Assembly (NCBI RefSeq): GCF_000255655.1 | Contig: NZ_JH636435.1 | Span: forward strand, 3,211,024-3,272,382 | DNA length: 61,359 bases | Source of the DNA: Schlesneria paludicola DSM 18645 | GTDB lineage: Bacteria; Planctomycetota; Planctomycetia; Planctomycetales; Planctomycetaceae | Direction of reading: 5' to 3' | Shown: piece by piece, positions 28,907 to 38,087 of the stretch | Layout: every line of letters begins with the position of its first letter | Numbering within the stretch: position 1 is the stretch's first letter | Notes under the pieces: model-generated | What the model was told of the DNA's origin: nothing | Seen by the model: the letters and a program-made list of their open reading frames with translations, nothing else | The model's database searches: none | Made by a program: the position numbers and the translations under genes

Positions 28907-30253
28907 ATGGACGATTCGTTTCGACAATTCACCGCGAATCTGGCCGAAACACTCGCTCGAGGAACCTGGAGTCTGGACGAGCTACTGAAACGCGCGGATC
29001 AGTCACTAACCGAAACCAGTTCGCGCGCTTGGATCATCCGTCTGACGGAGCGGACAATGGTCGCCTTCCCTGGTCGACAGTCCCCACAACATTGCCTGCT
29101 GATGCAATTTCTGGCACACGACCGAGGGCTTCGACGAGTTTGGAACAATTGCGAGCGCGACGAGCGACCGTTTCCCGAAATCGATCTGACAAAGCTGGTG
29201 CCGCCGGTCATGCAGCCAGCAAGCGAGGTGATCGCTGCCTGGCCTGTTCGGCCGCTCGTCACGATCCAGGATGTCAGCCAGTGGCTGGGGCTCACCTTGG
29301 GAGAACTCGACTGGTTCGCGGATCGTACGCGTCGGAAGTCTCGCGTACCGGAAGGACCGCTCAGGCACTATCGCTATCGCTGGATTGCCAAATCATCCGG
29401 CGGCCAGCGGTTGCTCGAGATCCCCAAGCCTCGTCTAAAAGAACTTCAGCGAAAGATTCTGGCGGAAATCCTGGATGCGATTCCTCCACATCCTGCGGCG
29501 CACGCATTTCGTCGCGGCCGATCCGTCAGAGGATACGTAACACCGCATGTCGGCCAACAAGTGGTGTTACACATTGATCTGCGGGAATTCTTCCCTTCGA
29601 TTCGCGCGTCTCAGATTCATGCCTTGTATCGAACAGTCGGTTATCCCGAACGTGTCGCCGCCATGTTGACGGGACTCTGCACACACATCACCCCGCGTGA
29701 CGCGATCCCATTGAACGGTGAACAACAGGCGTCCAATTCCAATTGGAAACGACTGGGTTCGCCGCATTTGCCTCAAGGTGCCCCGACCTCACCGGCATTG
29801 GCGAACCTCGTCGCGTTTCGACTCGACTGTCGTCTGGCAGGGCTGTCGCAGAAAGTGGAAGCCGTCTATACCCGATACGCAGACGATCTGTTGTTTTCGG
29901 GTGGTAAGGAACTGGCACGCTGCGCATCACGTTTTCGGCTGCTCGTCACCGCCATCGCACATCACGAGGGCTTCGAGATTCGCGCCCGAAAATCGCGAAC
30001 TATGCACAGCGGTACGCGGCAACAAGTCGCAGGCATCGTGCTGAACAGGCAACCAAACATCCCCCGCGAAGAATACGATGCACTTCGAGCAACGCTTTAC
30101 AACTGCCAGCGTCATGGCCCGACAACTCAAAACGTAAACCAACATCCTCATTTCCGCGATCATCTGCTGGGCAAGATCAACTATTGGTCAAATATTTGTC
30201 CAGAACGATCTCGCAAATTGAGGCTGCTGTTTGATCAGATTGTGTGGCCATAA
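28907..30253 (+). CDS. Retron-type reverse transcriptase
   Basis: A 448-aa protein with a complete RT palm in the C-terminal two thirds. I see HAFRRGRSVRGY (199-210), motif A LHIDLREFFPSI (221-232), motif B LPQGAPTSPALANL (288-301), the catalytic YADD (324-327), and VAGIVLN (374-380) where retrons usually carry VTG. The DxxxFFPSI and QGAPTSP forms are retron-like rather than group II intron-like, and there is no maturase or HNH domain. The first 150 residues are not recognised. The gene stands alone: no effector gene of a known retron type is adjacent, and the next gene encodes a ComEA-like protein. Base use does not look foreign by eye. It may be a solitary retron-like or unassigned-group RT. 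Confidence 0.88.
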   Translation: MDDSFRQFTANLAETLARGTWSLDELLKRADQSLTETSSRAWIIRLTERTMVAFPGRQSPQHCLLMQFLAHDRGLRRVWNNCERDERPFPEIDLTKLVPPVMQPASEVIAAWPVRPLVTIQDVSQWLGLTLGELDWFADRTRRKSRVPEGPLRHYRYRWIAKSSGGQRLLEIPKPRLKELQRKILAEILDAIPPHPAAHAFRRGRSVRGYVTPHVGQQVVLHIDLREFFPSIRASQIHALYRTVGYPERVAAMLTGLCTHITPRDAIPLNGEQQASNSNWKRLGSPHLPQGAPTSPALANLVAFRLDCRLAGLSQKVEAVYTRYADDLLFSGGKELARCASRFRLLVTAIAHHEGFEIRARKSRTMHSGTRQQVAGIVLNRQPNIPREEYDALRATLYNCQRHGPTTQNVNQHPHFRDHLLGKINYWSNICPERSRKLRLLFDQIVWP

Positions 30254-30345
30254 CATCAATCGAATCGTATCGAAGCCTTGCTGCGGTGTATGCTCTGAAT
30301 GTCATTCCATGCAGAGCCTGATTCCTCATTGTCGAAGATCCGTGC

Positions 30346-30897
30346 ATGTCGTCACCGCACACTGGCGAGCGGAGAGCTGCTACCGACGAACAGTCGGTGA
30401 CGGATCATCTCGTACGATCAGTTCCAAACGCACTTTCCGTTCCCCTGAAAACAGAGGAAGACAAACCCACCTCGCCAACGCGTTCCCCATCGAGTCCTTC
30501 CCCCCGTGAGCTCTCCGGTACGGCGCTCTGGCTGCGGCGGGCCGATCAGTTTCTGCTGGGTGGATTGCTGATCGCTCTGCTGATCCTGTTGATCATCGCA
30601 CGCTGGAAACTTTCAGGCGGCGGACGAACCGAGATCGAGGTCATCAGTCAGCAACCTCGCGCATACTTCTATGCGATCGACATTAATCGGGCATCGTGGG
30701 TCGAATGGGCTCAACTTGATGGCATTGGCGAGAAGCTGGCGCGTCGAATCGTGCAAGACCGAGACGAGAATGGCCCGTTCAAATCCATTGCCGAGATCGG
30801 GCGCGTGCGGGGATTGGGCCCAAAACTGATCGAAAAACTGCAACCGTTTCTACGGTGTCTCGACGTGACATCCGAGCCCGCAGATCAGAGTCCGTAA
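30346..30897 (+). CDS. Membrane-anchored ComEA-like helix-hairpin-helix protein
   Basis: A 183-aa protein with an N-terminal low-complexity cytoplasmic part (1-60), one transmembrane segment (FLLGGLLIALLILLIIARW, about 69-87), and a C-terminal pair of helix-hairpin-helix motifs (IDINRASWVEWAQLDGIGEK, then IGRVRGLGPKLIEKLQPF). This is the DNA-binding fold of ComEA, which captures DNA in natural transformation, but the N-terminal extension is unusual and no comEC is present. It starts 92 bp after the RT gene on the same strand and could be co-transcribed. The end meets the convergent fliN stop with two bases between. Confidence 0.8.
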   Translation: MSSPHTGERRAATDEQSVTDHLVRSVPNALSVPLKTEEDKPTSPTRSPSSPSPRELSGTALWLRRADQFLLGGLLIALLILLIIARWKLSGGGRTEIEVISQQPRAYFYAIDINRASWVEWAQLDGIGEKLARRIVQDRDENGPFKSIAEIGRVRGLGPKLIEKLQPFLRCLDVTSEPADQSP

Positions 30898-30899
30898 CG

Positions 30900-31550
30900 T
30901 CACAGGACTTCGCTCAACCTGACCCCGAACTTCCCGTCGATGACCAGAAGCTCACCGCGCGCAACCAGACGCCCGTTGGCGATGATATCGACAGGGTCAC
31001 CGGCCAGTTTGTCCAGCGACACAACAGCTCCCTCACGCAGCTTCAACACCTCTTCAATCAACAATTCAGTCCGCCCGAGTTCGATCGAGATATTCAGTTC
31101 CAAATCTCCAAGGTCTTCGAGCGACAAGCCGCGATGGGCCGACAAGTCCCGGGGTATGTTCCCGACGGAATTTGTGGCGTTCGCGAGAGCCATTCGAGAC
31201 TCAAGGGACTCGTGTGCGGGCGATGCCATCGCCTCCGCCAATTGACGCTCGGCATGCTGCAGCAACGCATCTGGGGGCGATGGCGATTCGAACCAGCCTC
31301 GTTCCATGGCCTGCTCCAGATTGAGATTGGTTGTCGTCGTTTCGCCGCGAAAGTACTGCACGTCGCCCGGCCCCAATTCCTCATGCGACGTCGCATGCGA
31401 GACATTCGCGACGTTCTCGCGTGCGGCCTTCAGCAATGACTCCATTCCAGCGAGAGAGATCGACGACGAAGGTATCGGCCGCCCGGGATCACTTCCCCGA
31501 TTCGAAGCGGGTGCCGGACTCTGTCGATCGGATTGAGAGGGTTGCGTCAT
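30900..31550 (-). CDS. fliN: Flagellar motor switch protein FliN-like (SpoA domain)
   Basis: A 216-aa protein with a C-terminal SpoA/FliN domain at about 145-216 ([60 protein letters not shown]). FliN forms the C-ring with FliM and FliG. The N-terminal 140 residues are low-complexity and make it longer than the usual 100-140 aa. aggag lies seven bases before the ATG. It is the last of a minus-strand series after fliA, flhG, flhF and flhA. A type III secretion homologue is less likely in this context. Confidence 0.85.
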   Translation of the reverse strand: MTQPSQSDRQSPAPASNRGSDPGRPIPSSSISLAGMESLLKAARENVANVSHATSHEELGPGDVQYFRGETTTTNLNLEQAMERGWFESPSPPDALLQHAERQLAEAMASPAHESLESRMALANATNSVGNIPRDLSAHRGLSLEDLGDLELNISIELGRTELLIEEVLKLREGAVVSLDKLAGDPVDIIANGRLVARGELLVIDGKFGVRLSEVL

Positions 31551-31758
31551 ACGAGGCTCCTGATTGCCGGAATCACCCAGCCAAAGCGGTATATGTCAGG
31601 CAACCAAAACTCGTCAATTGCGAGTTCGGCAAGCGACAGCATCGTGTTCGAACGATTCCCTGCACATGGGTGCCGGTGAGAGAATCCAATGCGGCTCGCC
31701 AATTCGTCTGCCTCCGGTGGGACGCTCGGCTAAGACCCGCTCTGCACGTGACGTCACT

Positions 31759-31785
31759 CGTTCCCAAGCGACCGCTTTCGGAACG
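31759..31785. repeat. REP-like palindrome, copy 6 (diverged)
   Basis: cgttcccaagc and gctttcggaacg form an imperfect stem with the family core. It is a single copy with no opposed partner nearby. Confidence 0.6.
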
Positions 31786-31834
31786 TGGGAAAGACGTAAC
31801 GACAAGTCGGAAAAATAATATTCTGCCATCCGCA

Positions 31835-31872
31835 AACGAAAACGCCTCGATCGCGTTAGGACGATCGAGGCG
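31835..31872 (-). terminator. Rho-independent terminator of fliA
   Basis: On the minus strand an 11-bp stem (cgcctcgatcg/cgatcgaggcg, loop of eight) is followed by ttttcgtttg. It starts about 30 bp after the fliA stop codon, so fliN probably has its own promoter. Confidence 0.75.
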
Positions 31873-31903
31873 ATGGTGATCTCAAGACGTAGCGACCTGC
31901 GGA

Positions 31904-32689
31904 CTACTGTGCGAATTCGGGGCGGCGGCGATTCAGTTGATCCTTCAGCCGGGCGACGATGCTGGAATGCATCTGGCTGACCCGAGATTCCGACAGACCG
32001 AGCGTCGTACCGATCTCTTTCATCGTCAACTCTTCGTAATAGTAGAGGATGATGATCAATCGTTCGTTACGGTTCAGGCCTTTCGTGACGAGCTTCATAA
32101 CGTCACGCTTTTGAATCCCGTCGGTGGGATCTTCGCCCTTGGTATCTTCAATGATGTCGATTTCTCGGACATCCTTGTAGCTGTCGGTCTCGTACCACTT
32201 CTTGTTGAGGCTGACGAGATTCACGGCCGACGCTTCCGACTTGTGCTTGTCGTACTCCTCCATCGGCAGGCCCATTTTCTTGGCGATTTCGGCATCTGAC
32301 GGTGGACGGCCGAGTTCGGCTTCCGCTTCTTTGCGCGCCGCTTCCAGCTTGCTCGCCTTGCTGCGAACCAGCCGCGGAACCCAGTCCATCGTCCGGAGTT
32401 CGTCCAGCATGGCCCCACGAATACGTGGAACGCAGTAGGTTTCGAATTTCACGCCGCGATCGAGATCGAAGGCCTCGATTGCATCCATCAATCCAAACAC
32501 ACCCGCCGAGATGAGATCATTCAGATCCACACCGTCAGGAAGTTTGGCCCAGACGCGTTCCGCGTTATATCGAACGAGCGGCAAAAAGCGCTCGATGAGT
32601 GCGTTGCGCAAATCTTGATTGGATTGATCTCGCTTAAAGTCCAGCCAGACTTGAGCGATCTCTTCTTCCGTCGCCACCTTCATTACCAT
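31904..32689 (-). CDS. fliA: Flagellar-type sigma factor (FliA/WhiG family)
   Basis: A 261-aa RNA polymerase sigma factor. Region 2 contains LVRYNAERVWAKLP, DLNDLISAGVFGLMDAIEAF and FETYCVPRIRGAMLDELRTM followed by DWVPRLVR, the FliA signature. Region 3 is LGRPPSDAEIAKKMGLPMEE, and region 4 ends ELTMKEIGTTLGLSESRVSQ. I chose the ATG at 32689 with ggagg five bases upstream; ATGs at 32701 and 32683 are alternatives. Position in a flagellar series supports FliA. An anti-sigma FlgM is not visible here; the RsbV/RsbW pair at 15 kb is a possible but unproven regulator. Confidence 0.9.
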   Translation of the reverse strand: MVMKVATEEEIAQVWLDFKRDQSNQDLRNALIERFLPLVRYNAERVWAKLPDGVDLNDLISAGVFGLMDAIEAFDLDRGVKFETYCVPRIRGAMLDELRTMDWVPRLVRSKASKLEAARKEAEAELGRPPSDAEIAKKMGLPMEEYDKHKSEASAVNLVSLNKKWYETDSYKDVREIDIIEDTKGEDPTDGIQKRDVMKLVTKGLNRNERLIIILYYYEELTMKEIGTTLGLSESRVSQMHSSIVARLKDQLNRRRPEFAQ

Positions 32690-33042
32690 CGAACCCTCCA
32701 TGGTGAGTTATCGACCTCGCGGCATCATGCCGGGGACTCGCGATCGATACCCTCGCTCGTGGTTACTAAGTCATTGTGTCAAATCATTTGAGCGAGCACT
32801 GCGAACAACGGCTCGTTACGAACGATTGTGGAAACCTCTTTTTTTGGCGGTCGAGCGTCGGCACGACAAACCAGGAAAAATTCCCCACCCGTAGATTATC
32901 GGCATTTCAATACGTTAAAGATAAATCGATTCACTTTATTTCCTCTGCAACTCACAACCGCACCTTTTTTCATTACAGTTTCGACATAATACAAAACAGA
33001 AAGATTTCAACTAAAGTTCAACAAGAACCCGGACACCAATAG
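32690..33042. other. AT-rich intergenic region upstream of fliA
   Basis: About 350 bases; the part 32880-33035 is clearly lower in GC than its neighbours and probably holds the fliA promoter on the minus strand. A plus-strand open frame of 88 codons here has no recognisable features. Confidence 0.4.
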
Positions 33043-33963
33043 TCACTCGTCACCCTTTTGCAGTCGTTCAAAAAAACAAACCTCATTCTCACGCCGCGCT
33101 GGACGAGTCCAGCGCTGTGCCAACTGTTCCATCGCGGCAGTCGCTGCCGATTTCGGTGATTGCAGGACAAACGGTTCGCGCCGACTCACGGACGCAGAGA
33201 CCACGGAATCACGCGGGATAAAACCACGTCGATGCAGATCCACGTCCAGAAAGGAATGCGCCGCATGCTGCAGATGATCCAGGATCTGCTGCGCTTGGGC
33301 GGCAGATTCCGCCTGATTGATGAGCAGCCCCAGTCGCGGGCTGCCACCACTCGCAAATGTCTTGATGGAAGCGTAGGCCTCAGCCACCGCCGTCGTCTCG
33401 GGAGTTGCAACGACCAACAGGTCATCGGCGGCCCAGGCGAATTCACGTGAACTCGTCGGACTGGCCCCACTGGCATCAACGATTAGCCAGTCCACCGTTC
33501 GTTCAAACTCCAGCAGCTGCTCCACCGTGTTCAGCCCCAATCGTGACGAATCCCGCTCACAGAAACGCTCGGTCAGGCACGACGCACCGGAAATGATCTT
33601 GATGCCTAGGGGCCCCTGATGAACCACCTCATCAAACTGCCGACACCCCTGAAGAACGTGCGACAAGTTCCAATAACCGTTCATGCCACACAATAGTTCG
33701 ATGCTGCCAAATTCCGAACTCGCGTCCAGCAATCCCACCGCCTGACCGCGCTGCGCCAGCGAAATCGCCAAATTCAGAGCAACGATCGAGCGGCCAGTGC
33801 CCCCTTTCCCCCCCGCAACGACAATCGAACGACAAGTCCGAGCCGTCGATGTGCGTCCCGCATTGGATGCCCGACGTTGCGCGACAAGCGCTCGCAAGCC
33901 GTGCGCCTGATCGCTGCCAGCACGCTGTTGTTCGGTCGAAGTGAGGGGTGTTTGTGACATCAT
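33043..33963 (-). CDS. flhG: MinD/ParA-like ATPase, FlhG-like, with altered P-loop
   Basis: A 306-aa protein of the SIMIBI class. The deviant Walker A motif reads GGKGGTGRS (about 51-59): the signature lysine is present but the P-loop lysine is arginine. Walker A-prime LLDASSEFGSIELLCG and WLIVDASGASPTSSREFAWA (Walker B and switch II region) follow. FlhG/YlxH works with FlhF to set flagellar number and place, and here it is the next gene after flhF. The Lys-to-Arg change should weaken ATP binding or hydrolysis. Start: ATG at 33963 or the next codon; a TTG at 33990 is less likely. No good ribosome site is seen. Confidence 0.75.
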   Translation of the reverse strand: MMSQTPLTSTEQQRAGSDQAHGLRALVAQRRASNAGRTSTARTCRSIVVAGGKGGTGRSIVALNLAISLAQRGQAVGLLDASSEFGSIELLCGMNGYWNLSHVLQGCRQFDEVVHQGPLGIKIISGASCLTERFCERDSSRLGLNTVEQLLEFERTVDWLIVDASGASPTSSREFAWAADDLLVVATPETTAVAEAYASIKTFASGGSPRLGLLINQAESAAQAQQILDHLQHAAHSFLDVDLHRRGFIPRDSVVSASVSRREPFVLQSPKSAATAAMEQLAQRWTRPARRENEVCFFERLQKGDE

Positions 33964-34170
33964 GAAGGGAATCGCAAGCAGCGTGGACAAGTAGGAGGAG
34001 ACTGCAAAGACACGAAACCTTTGCCGAAGCGAAGGGAATCAGTCAGGCAAAGACGTGTTTGAAGGGAGAGGGGATCGTGGGTCGTGGACTCGGTCGGTTG
34101 ATTCGCAGTCGGGATTCCAATCGAAGTGTGACCTGGCACCGTCGTTGGACTCAGAATTTCTGGTCCGTCA

Positions 34171-35421
34171 TCAGGACAGCATCTCGGGGTGAATTTTGTC
34201 GAGCCCCAAAATCAGACGGGCCAAGCGATTCGGATGGGCCGATTCAATTTGAGCGGGTACGTCTTGACCCGTGGTAAGGTAGCTGACGGGATAGGCGATA
34301 TCGCGAGCCACCGTTAGCAGCCCTCCTCCTCCCAGATTCTCGTCCAATTTGGTCACCACCAGTGAAGTCGGAGCCGCCACCGCAAATTTCTCGGCAATTG
34401 CGGGCAACTTGCTGACACCGGCCGCCAGACTCAAGACCAGCAGCACATGGTTGGAATTGGCGACACGCAGCAGCTCACGCAGTTCGTTCATCCTGCCAGC
34501 GTCAAACGGACTGCGACCTGCCGTATCGATCAGGATCAGGTCAACATCGTCCATTTCATCGATCGCCGTACGCAACTCTTCGGGATTTGATGCCGCCCGC
34601 AATGGCACCTGCAGGATTTCCGCATACGTTTGCAGTTGCTCCACAGCAGCCACGCGGTAGGTATCGACAGTGATCAGACCGATACGAAGGCCTTCGTGCA
34701 GGTGAAAATGTCCTGCTAATTTGGCGAGTGTTGTCGTTTTGCCCACGCCGGTCGGTCCGACCAGAGTCACGATCTCGCGTCGCCCGGCTCGCGGCCGAAT
34801 CGGCGGGGCGCATCGCATCTCGCGTTCAATCAGGGCCGTCAAAGTTGCTTGAACCGACGACTCTGAATTCAGAGCATCAGGTGCCGCATGCTGTCGCAAC
34901 TTGGAAATCAATTCGCGAGCGGCATCGTCTTCGATTTCCGCAGCGACCAGCGCCGTGTAGTACTGGAATAGCTCGCCAGGCAAGTTAGCCGTGCCAATCG
35001 GTCGCGACTGACGTTCGAGTTGTTCGGCGATCGCATGCAATGACTCAAGCGTCTTCTGATAACCGGGAATTTCGGACGGTGCCGCCGTTTCAAGTTCCAC
35101 CCGTGCTTTGGCGGCCATCGGGGGCGCGGCAACCGCTGGACGCTGGGGTGCAATCGCGACATCCGACATTGATTCTGCGAGCGTTCGGACCATTCGGCCT
35201 GACGACGGCTTAGCGGAAACGGACTGACGCGACAGCGATCGTCGCGTCAAAGGTTCGGCACTGACTTCAATCTCTTGGCGCGTCGAAGGCCACGGCAGCA
35301 GTCGACGTGTCGAAACTTCCTTCGATTCGACGACGACGGCGTCTTGCCCCAGCTCGCGACGAACGAGGTTCAGAGCCTCGTCAATGGTCGCGGCTCGGAA
35401 AGTTTGAATTCTGCGCTGCAT
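34171..35421 (-). CDS. flhF: Flagellar biosynthesis GTPase FlhF
   Basis: A 416-aa SRP-family GTPase that places the flagellum at the pole. The N-terminal B domain begins RIQTFRAATIDEALNLVRRE. The NG domain has G1 GPTGVGKTT (222-230), VDTYRVAAVEQLQTYAEIL, G3 DTAGR (299-303) and G4 TKLD (357-360), and ends GQDVPAQIESAHP, typical of FlhF. Length fits the family. It sits between flhA and flhG on the minus strand, as in many bacteria. Confidence 0.95.
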   Translation of the reverse strand: MQRRIQTFRAATIDEALNLVRRELGQDAVVVESKEVSTRRLLPWPSTRQEIEVSAEPLTRRSLSRQSVSAKPSSGRMVRTLAESMSDVAIAPQRPAVAAPPMAAKARVELETAAPSEIPGYQKTLESLHAIAEQLERQSRPIGTANLPGELFQYYTALVAAEIEDDAARELISKLRQHAAPDALNSESSVQATLTALIEREMRCAPPIRPRAGRREIVTLVGPTGVGKTTTLAKLAGHFHLHEGLRIGLITVDTYRVAAVEQLQTYAEILQVPLRAASNPEELRTAIDEMDDVDLILIDTAGRSPFDAGRMNELRELLRVANSNHVLLVLSLAAGVSKLPAIAEKFAVAAPTSLVVTKLDENLGGGGLLTVARDIAYPVSYLTTGQDVPAQIESAHPNRLARLILGLDKIHPEMLS

Positions 35422-35480
35422 GGTGATGACTCAGAAAAAATATCGGTCGATGATCGGCTTGATACAATCAGGAATCGGTC

Positions 35481-37685
35481 TCAGTGCGCCGCAGCAAGTG
35501 CGGCGAGCGGTTGTCGCAACCGTTGATCGACGTCGCGTGGAAGGTTCAGTTTGATGGCATTGATGGGGACTTGACCTCGAGGCTGAACCTGCGTATCGCG
35601 GGTCACTTCGTTGAGACTCAGAACCGCCAGCTTTGACAGGCTTGCCTGCGTGATCTGTCGCAGGATTGGACGTACGGCGGGCGTGCATATCACGACGGGC
35701 GGATAACCAGCACGCAGGAAAAGCTTGACTTGTCGAGTCAGTTCCTGAACGACGCCATCAATCACTTGCGGCGTCAATTTCACGCGAAGACCACGTTCAC
35801 TGAATTCGAATCCACCCGCCAACACATCTTCCAAAGCGGGGTCGAGCGTGATTGCCCGTAGTGTTCGCGAAGGGTCACGGTATTGTTGGCAAATCGTGCG
35901 ACTGAGTGCCTGTCGGGTCCGCTCCGTCAGAATCGCCAGATCCTTAGTACGCTCTGCACAATCACCCAACGTCTGCAGAATCGTCTCCAGATCGCGGACC
36001 GGAACTCGTTCTCGCAAGAGATTGCAGAGGATCTGATGCACGTGCGACGGTTTGAGCAAATCGGGAATCAATTCGTCGACAACTTTGGGTGAGGTTCGTC
36101 GCAGATTCTCCAGAAGTTGATGAACCTGTTGCCGTGTCAGCAGTTCGTCAGAGTGCGATTTGACGATGTCGGTCAGATGCGAGATCAGCACGACAGCTGG
36201 TTCCACCACGCGATAACCAAACATTTTTGCCTGTTCGGCGAGCGCCGGTTCAATCCACACCGCGGGACGACCGCTGGCAGGATCGACAACTTCGACACCG
36301 GTCAGTTCACCGCTGACACCCCCCGGATTGATCGCGAGCAGCGAATCGACCCGCAAATCGCCCGCGGCGACGGTGATATCCCGCAGCTTGATCTGATATC
36401 CGCTGTCCTTGAGTCGCAAACAGTCTCTGATTTTGACCTTGGGTAGAATGATTCCCAATTCCTGCGCAATCTTGGTTCGCAACTGGGTAACTCGTTCCAT
36501 CAGATCGCCACCAGCATCGGGATCAGCCAACTTGATCAGGCGGAACCCCAACTCCAATTCGATCGGTTCCACGTTCAGCTTGTCTTCGGGCCTCACTTCA
36601 CGATTCAACCGCTGTGCGGATGGCTGAGGAGACTCTGCCGTTTCGAGCTTGGTCTTGACGTTCGACGATGGGGTGGCCTGAGCCGTGCGCGTCGCATCCA
36701 ATGCAGATTGCTTGAGATGCCAGGCCAGCAATGCACACCCCAATCCCAGTCCCAGCAGCGGTAACATCGGCAATCCCGTGAACGCCAGTCCGCCAGAGAA
36801 CGCAGCGGCAAGCAACAAGGACGTCGGATCACGAAACAACTGATGCAAGACGTTTTGAGAAAGATTCGATTCTCGCGATGAGCGGGTCGCAAGAAGCCCT
36901 GCCGCCAACGCAATCAAGAATCCGGAGACCTGTGAGACCAACCCGTCACCGATTGTCAGGGTCGCAAAGACTTCTAGCGCGCGGCCGACAGACATATGAT
37001 GCTGCAGAACTCCGATCGCCATTCCGCCGATCAGATTGATCAATGTGATCAGAATTCCCGCCATGGCATCGCCACGCACAAACTTTCCTGCCCCATCCAT
37101 GGCGGCATAAAAATCGGCCTGCTCGACGATTTCAGCACGCCGCTCGCGGGCTTGTTCTGCCGTGATAAAGCCTGCCGTCAGATCGGCATCAATGGCGAGT
37201 TGCTTGCCGGGCATCCCATCCAGTGCGAATCGTGCGGCCACTTCGCTGATCCGCGTGGAACCCTTGGTGACCACTACGAACTGAATGACAACCACAATAC
37301 AGAAGAGAATGAGTCCAACGAGCAGTTGTCCTTGGGCGACGAACTGGCCAAACGCTTCAATCACCGCTCCTGCAGCATCCGTTCCGGCGATATGGGCTCG
37401 CGTCAGAATCAATCGCGTCGAAGCCACGTTCAATACCAGCCGAACCAGCGTCGTCACCAGAAGCAGCGTGGGAAACACGCTGAATTCAAGTGGTTGTCGC
37501 ACAGAGATTGTCGTCAACAACACCAGCACCGAAGCGGTCACATTCGCCGCCAGAAGCAGGTCAAGGACAATCGGCGGTACGGGCGCGACCAATACCAAAA
37601 CGGACAACACGATCAGGATTGGAAAAACCAATCCGAACGATTGACCGCCGGCTGTGCGCGAACCGCGACCGTTGTCCGTGGGCAT
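35481..37685 (-). CDS. flhA: Flagellar export apparatus protein FlhA
   Basis: A 734-aa inner-membrane protein of the type III export gate. The N-terminal half has about eight membrane segments (FGLVFPILIVLSVLVLVAPV onward), the FHIPEP-type loop GMPGKQLAIDADLTAGFITA, and GDAMAGILITLINLIGGMAI. The C-terminal cytoplasmic half (about 370-734) includes LELGFRLIKLAD and VVICTPAVRPILRQI. Family length is about 690-700; the extra residues are in the linker. The ATG at 37685 has ggagg five bases upstream. Its stop lies 59 bp before flhF. flhB is not adjacent. Confidence 0.96.
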   Translation of the reverse strand: MPTDNGRGSRTAGGQSFGLVFPILIVLSVLVLVAPVPPIVLDLLLAANVTASVLVLLTTISVRQPLEFSVFPTLLLVTTLVRLVLNVASTRLILTRAHIAGTDAAGAVIEAFGQFVAQGQLLVGLILFCIVVVIQFVVVTKGSTRISEVAARFALDGMPGKQLAIDADLTAGFITAEQARERRAEIVEQADFYAAMDGAGKFVRGDAMAGILITLINLIGGMAIGVLQHHMSVGRALEVFATLTIGDGLVSQVSGFLIALAAGLLATRSSRESNLSQNVLHQLFRDPTSLLLAAAFSGGLAFTGLPMLPLLGLGLGCALLAWHLKQSALDATRTAQATPSSNVKTKLETAESPQPSAQRLNREVRPEDKLNVEPIELELGFRLIKLADPDAGGDLMERVTQLRTKIAQELGIILPKVKIRDCLRLKDSGYQIKLRDITVAAGDLRVDSLLAINPGGVSGELTGVEVVDPASGRPAVWIEPALAEQAKMFGYRVVEPAVVLISHLTDIVKSHSDELLTRQQVHQLLENLRRTSPKVVDELIPDLLKPSHVHQILCNLLRERVPVRDLETILQTLGDCAERTKDLAILTERTRQALSRTICQQYRDPSRTLRAITLDPALEDVLAGGFEFSERGLRVKLTPQVIDGVVQELTRQVKLFLRAGYPPVVICTPAVRPILRQITQASLSKLAVLSLNEVTRDTQVQPRGQVPINAIKLNLPRDVDQRLRQPLAALAAAH

Positions 37686-38087
37686 GCTGCCTCCGAGAAC
37701 ACGAAGTGATCGAATCACCCTTGCGGGGGTGCGACTGGAATTCAGTTGGATTTTGGGAAAGGAGATAGGCGGGCGAGTGATAAGAGAAACGTAATGACCT
37801 GTCCAGCCGAATGGCGGCACGTTCGTCACAAGATTGTCGTCAGAACGCAAGAACCGCCGCGCAAGCAGGCAAGAGTTGCCGGAAACACGCCTGTCGGACC
37901 GACTTCCCGATGAAAAAGCCGCCCCTGACCCGATTTCGATCAAAGTTTGCCGCTGCCGACGTTGGGAACCGACATTTCGGCCGACTACAATTCCGGCACG
38001 GATTTGCGTCCTCGAAACAACGGCCGCCATGTGGCGAGTCGACGATTTCTCAATACCTTGATCCCGATCGCAGGAATTCGCCACAAC
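37686..38087. other. Intergenic region between flhA and queF (divergent)
   Basis: About 400 bases with no supported gene, expected to carry the flhA promoter on the minus strand and the queF promoter on the plus strand. I could not identify a convincing FliA-type box. Confidence 0.4.

Larger units (their letters stand above)
31551..31903. other. Intergenic region between fliA and fliN
   Basis: About 350 bases with no supported gene. It holds REP-like copy 6 and the fliA terminator. Confidence 0.45.

Noticed and set aside
34133..34148. Sigma54-like promoter (tggcac-n5-ttgg)
   Set aside because: The -12 element does not match and there is no gene downstream on that strand.
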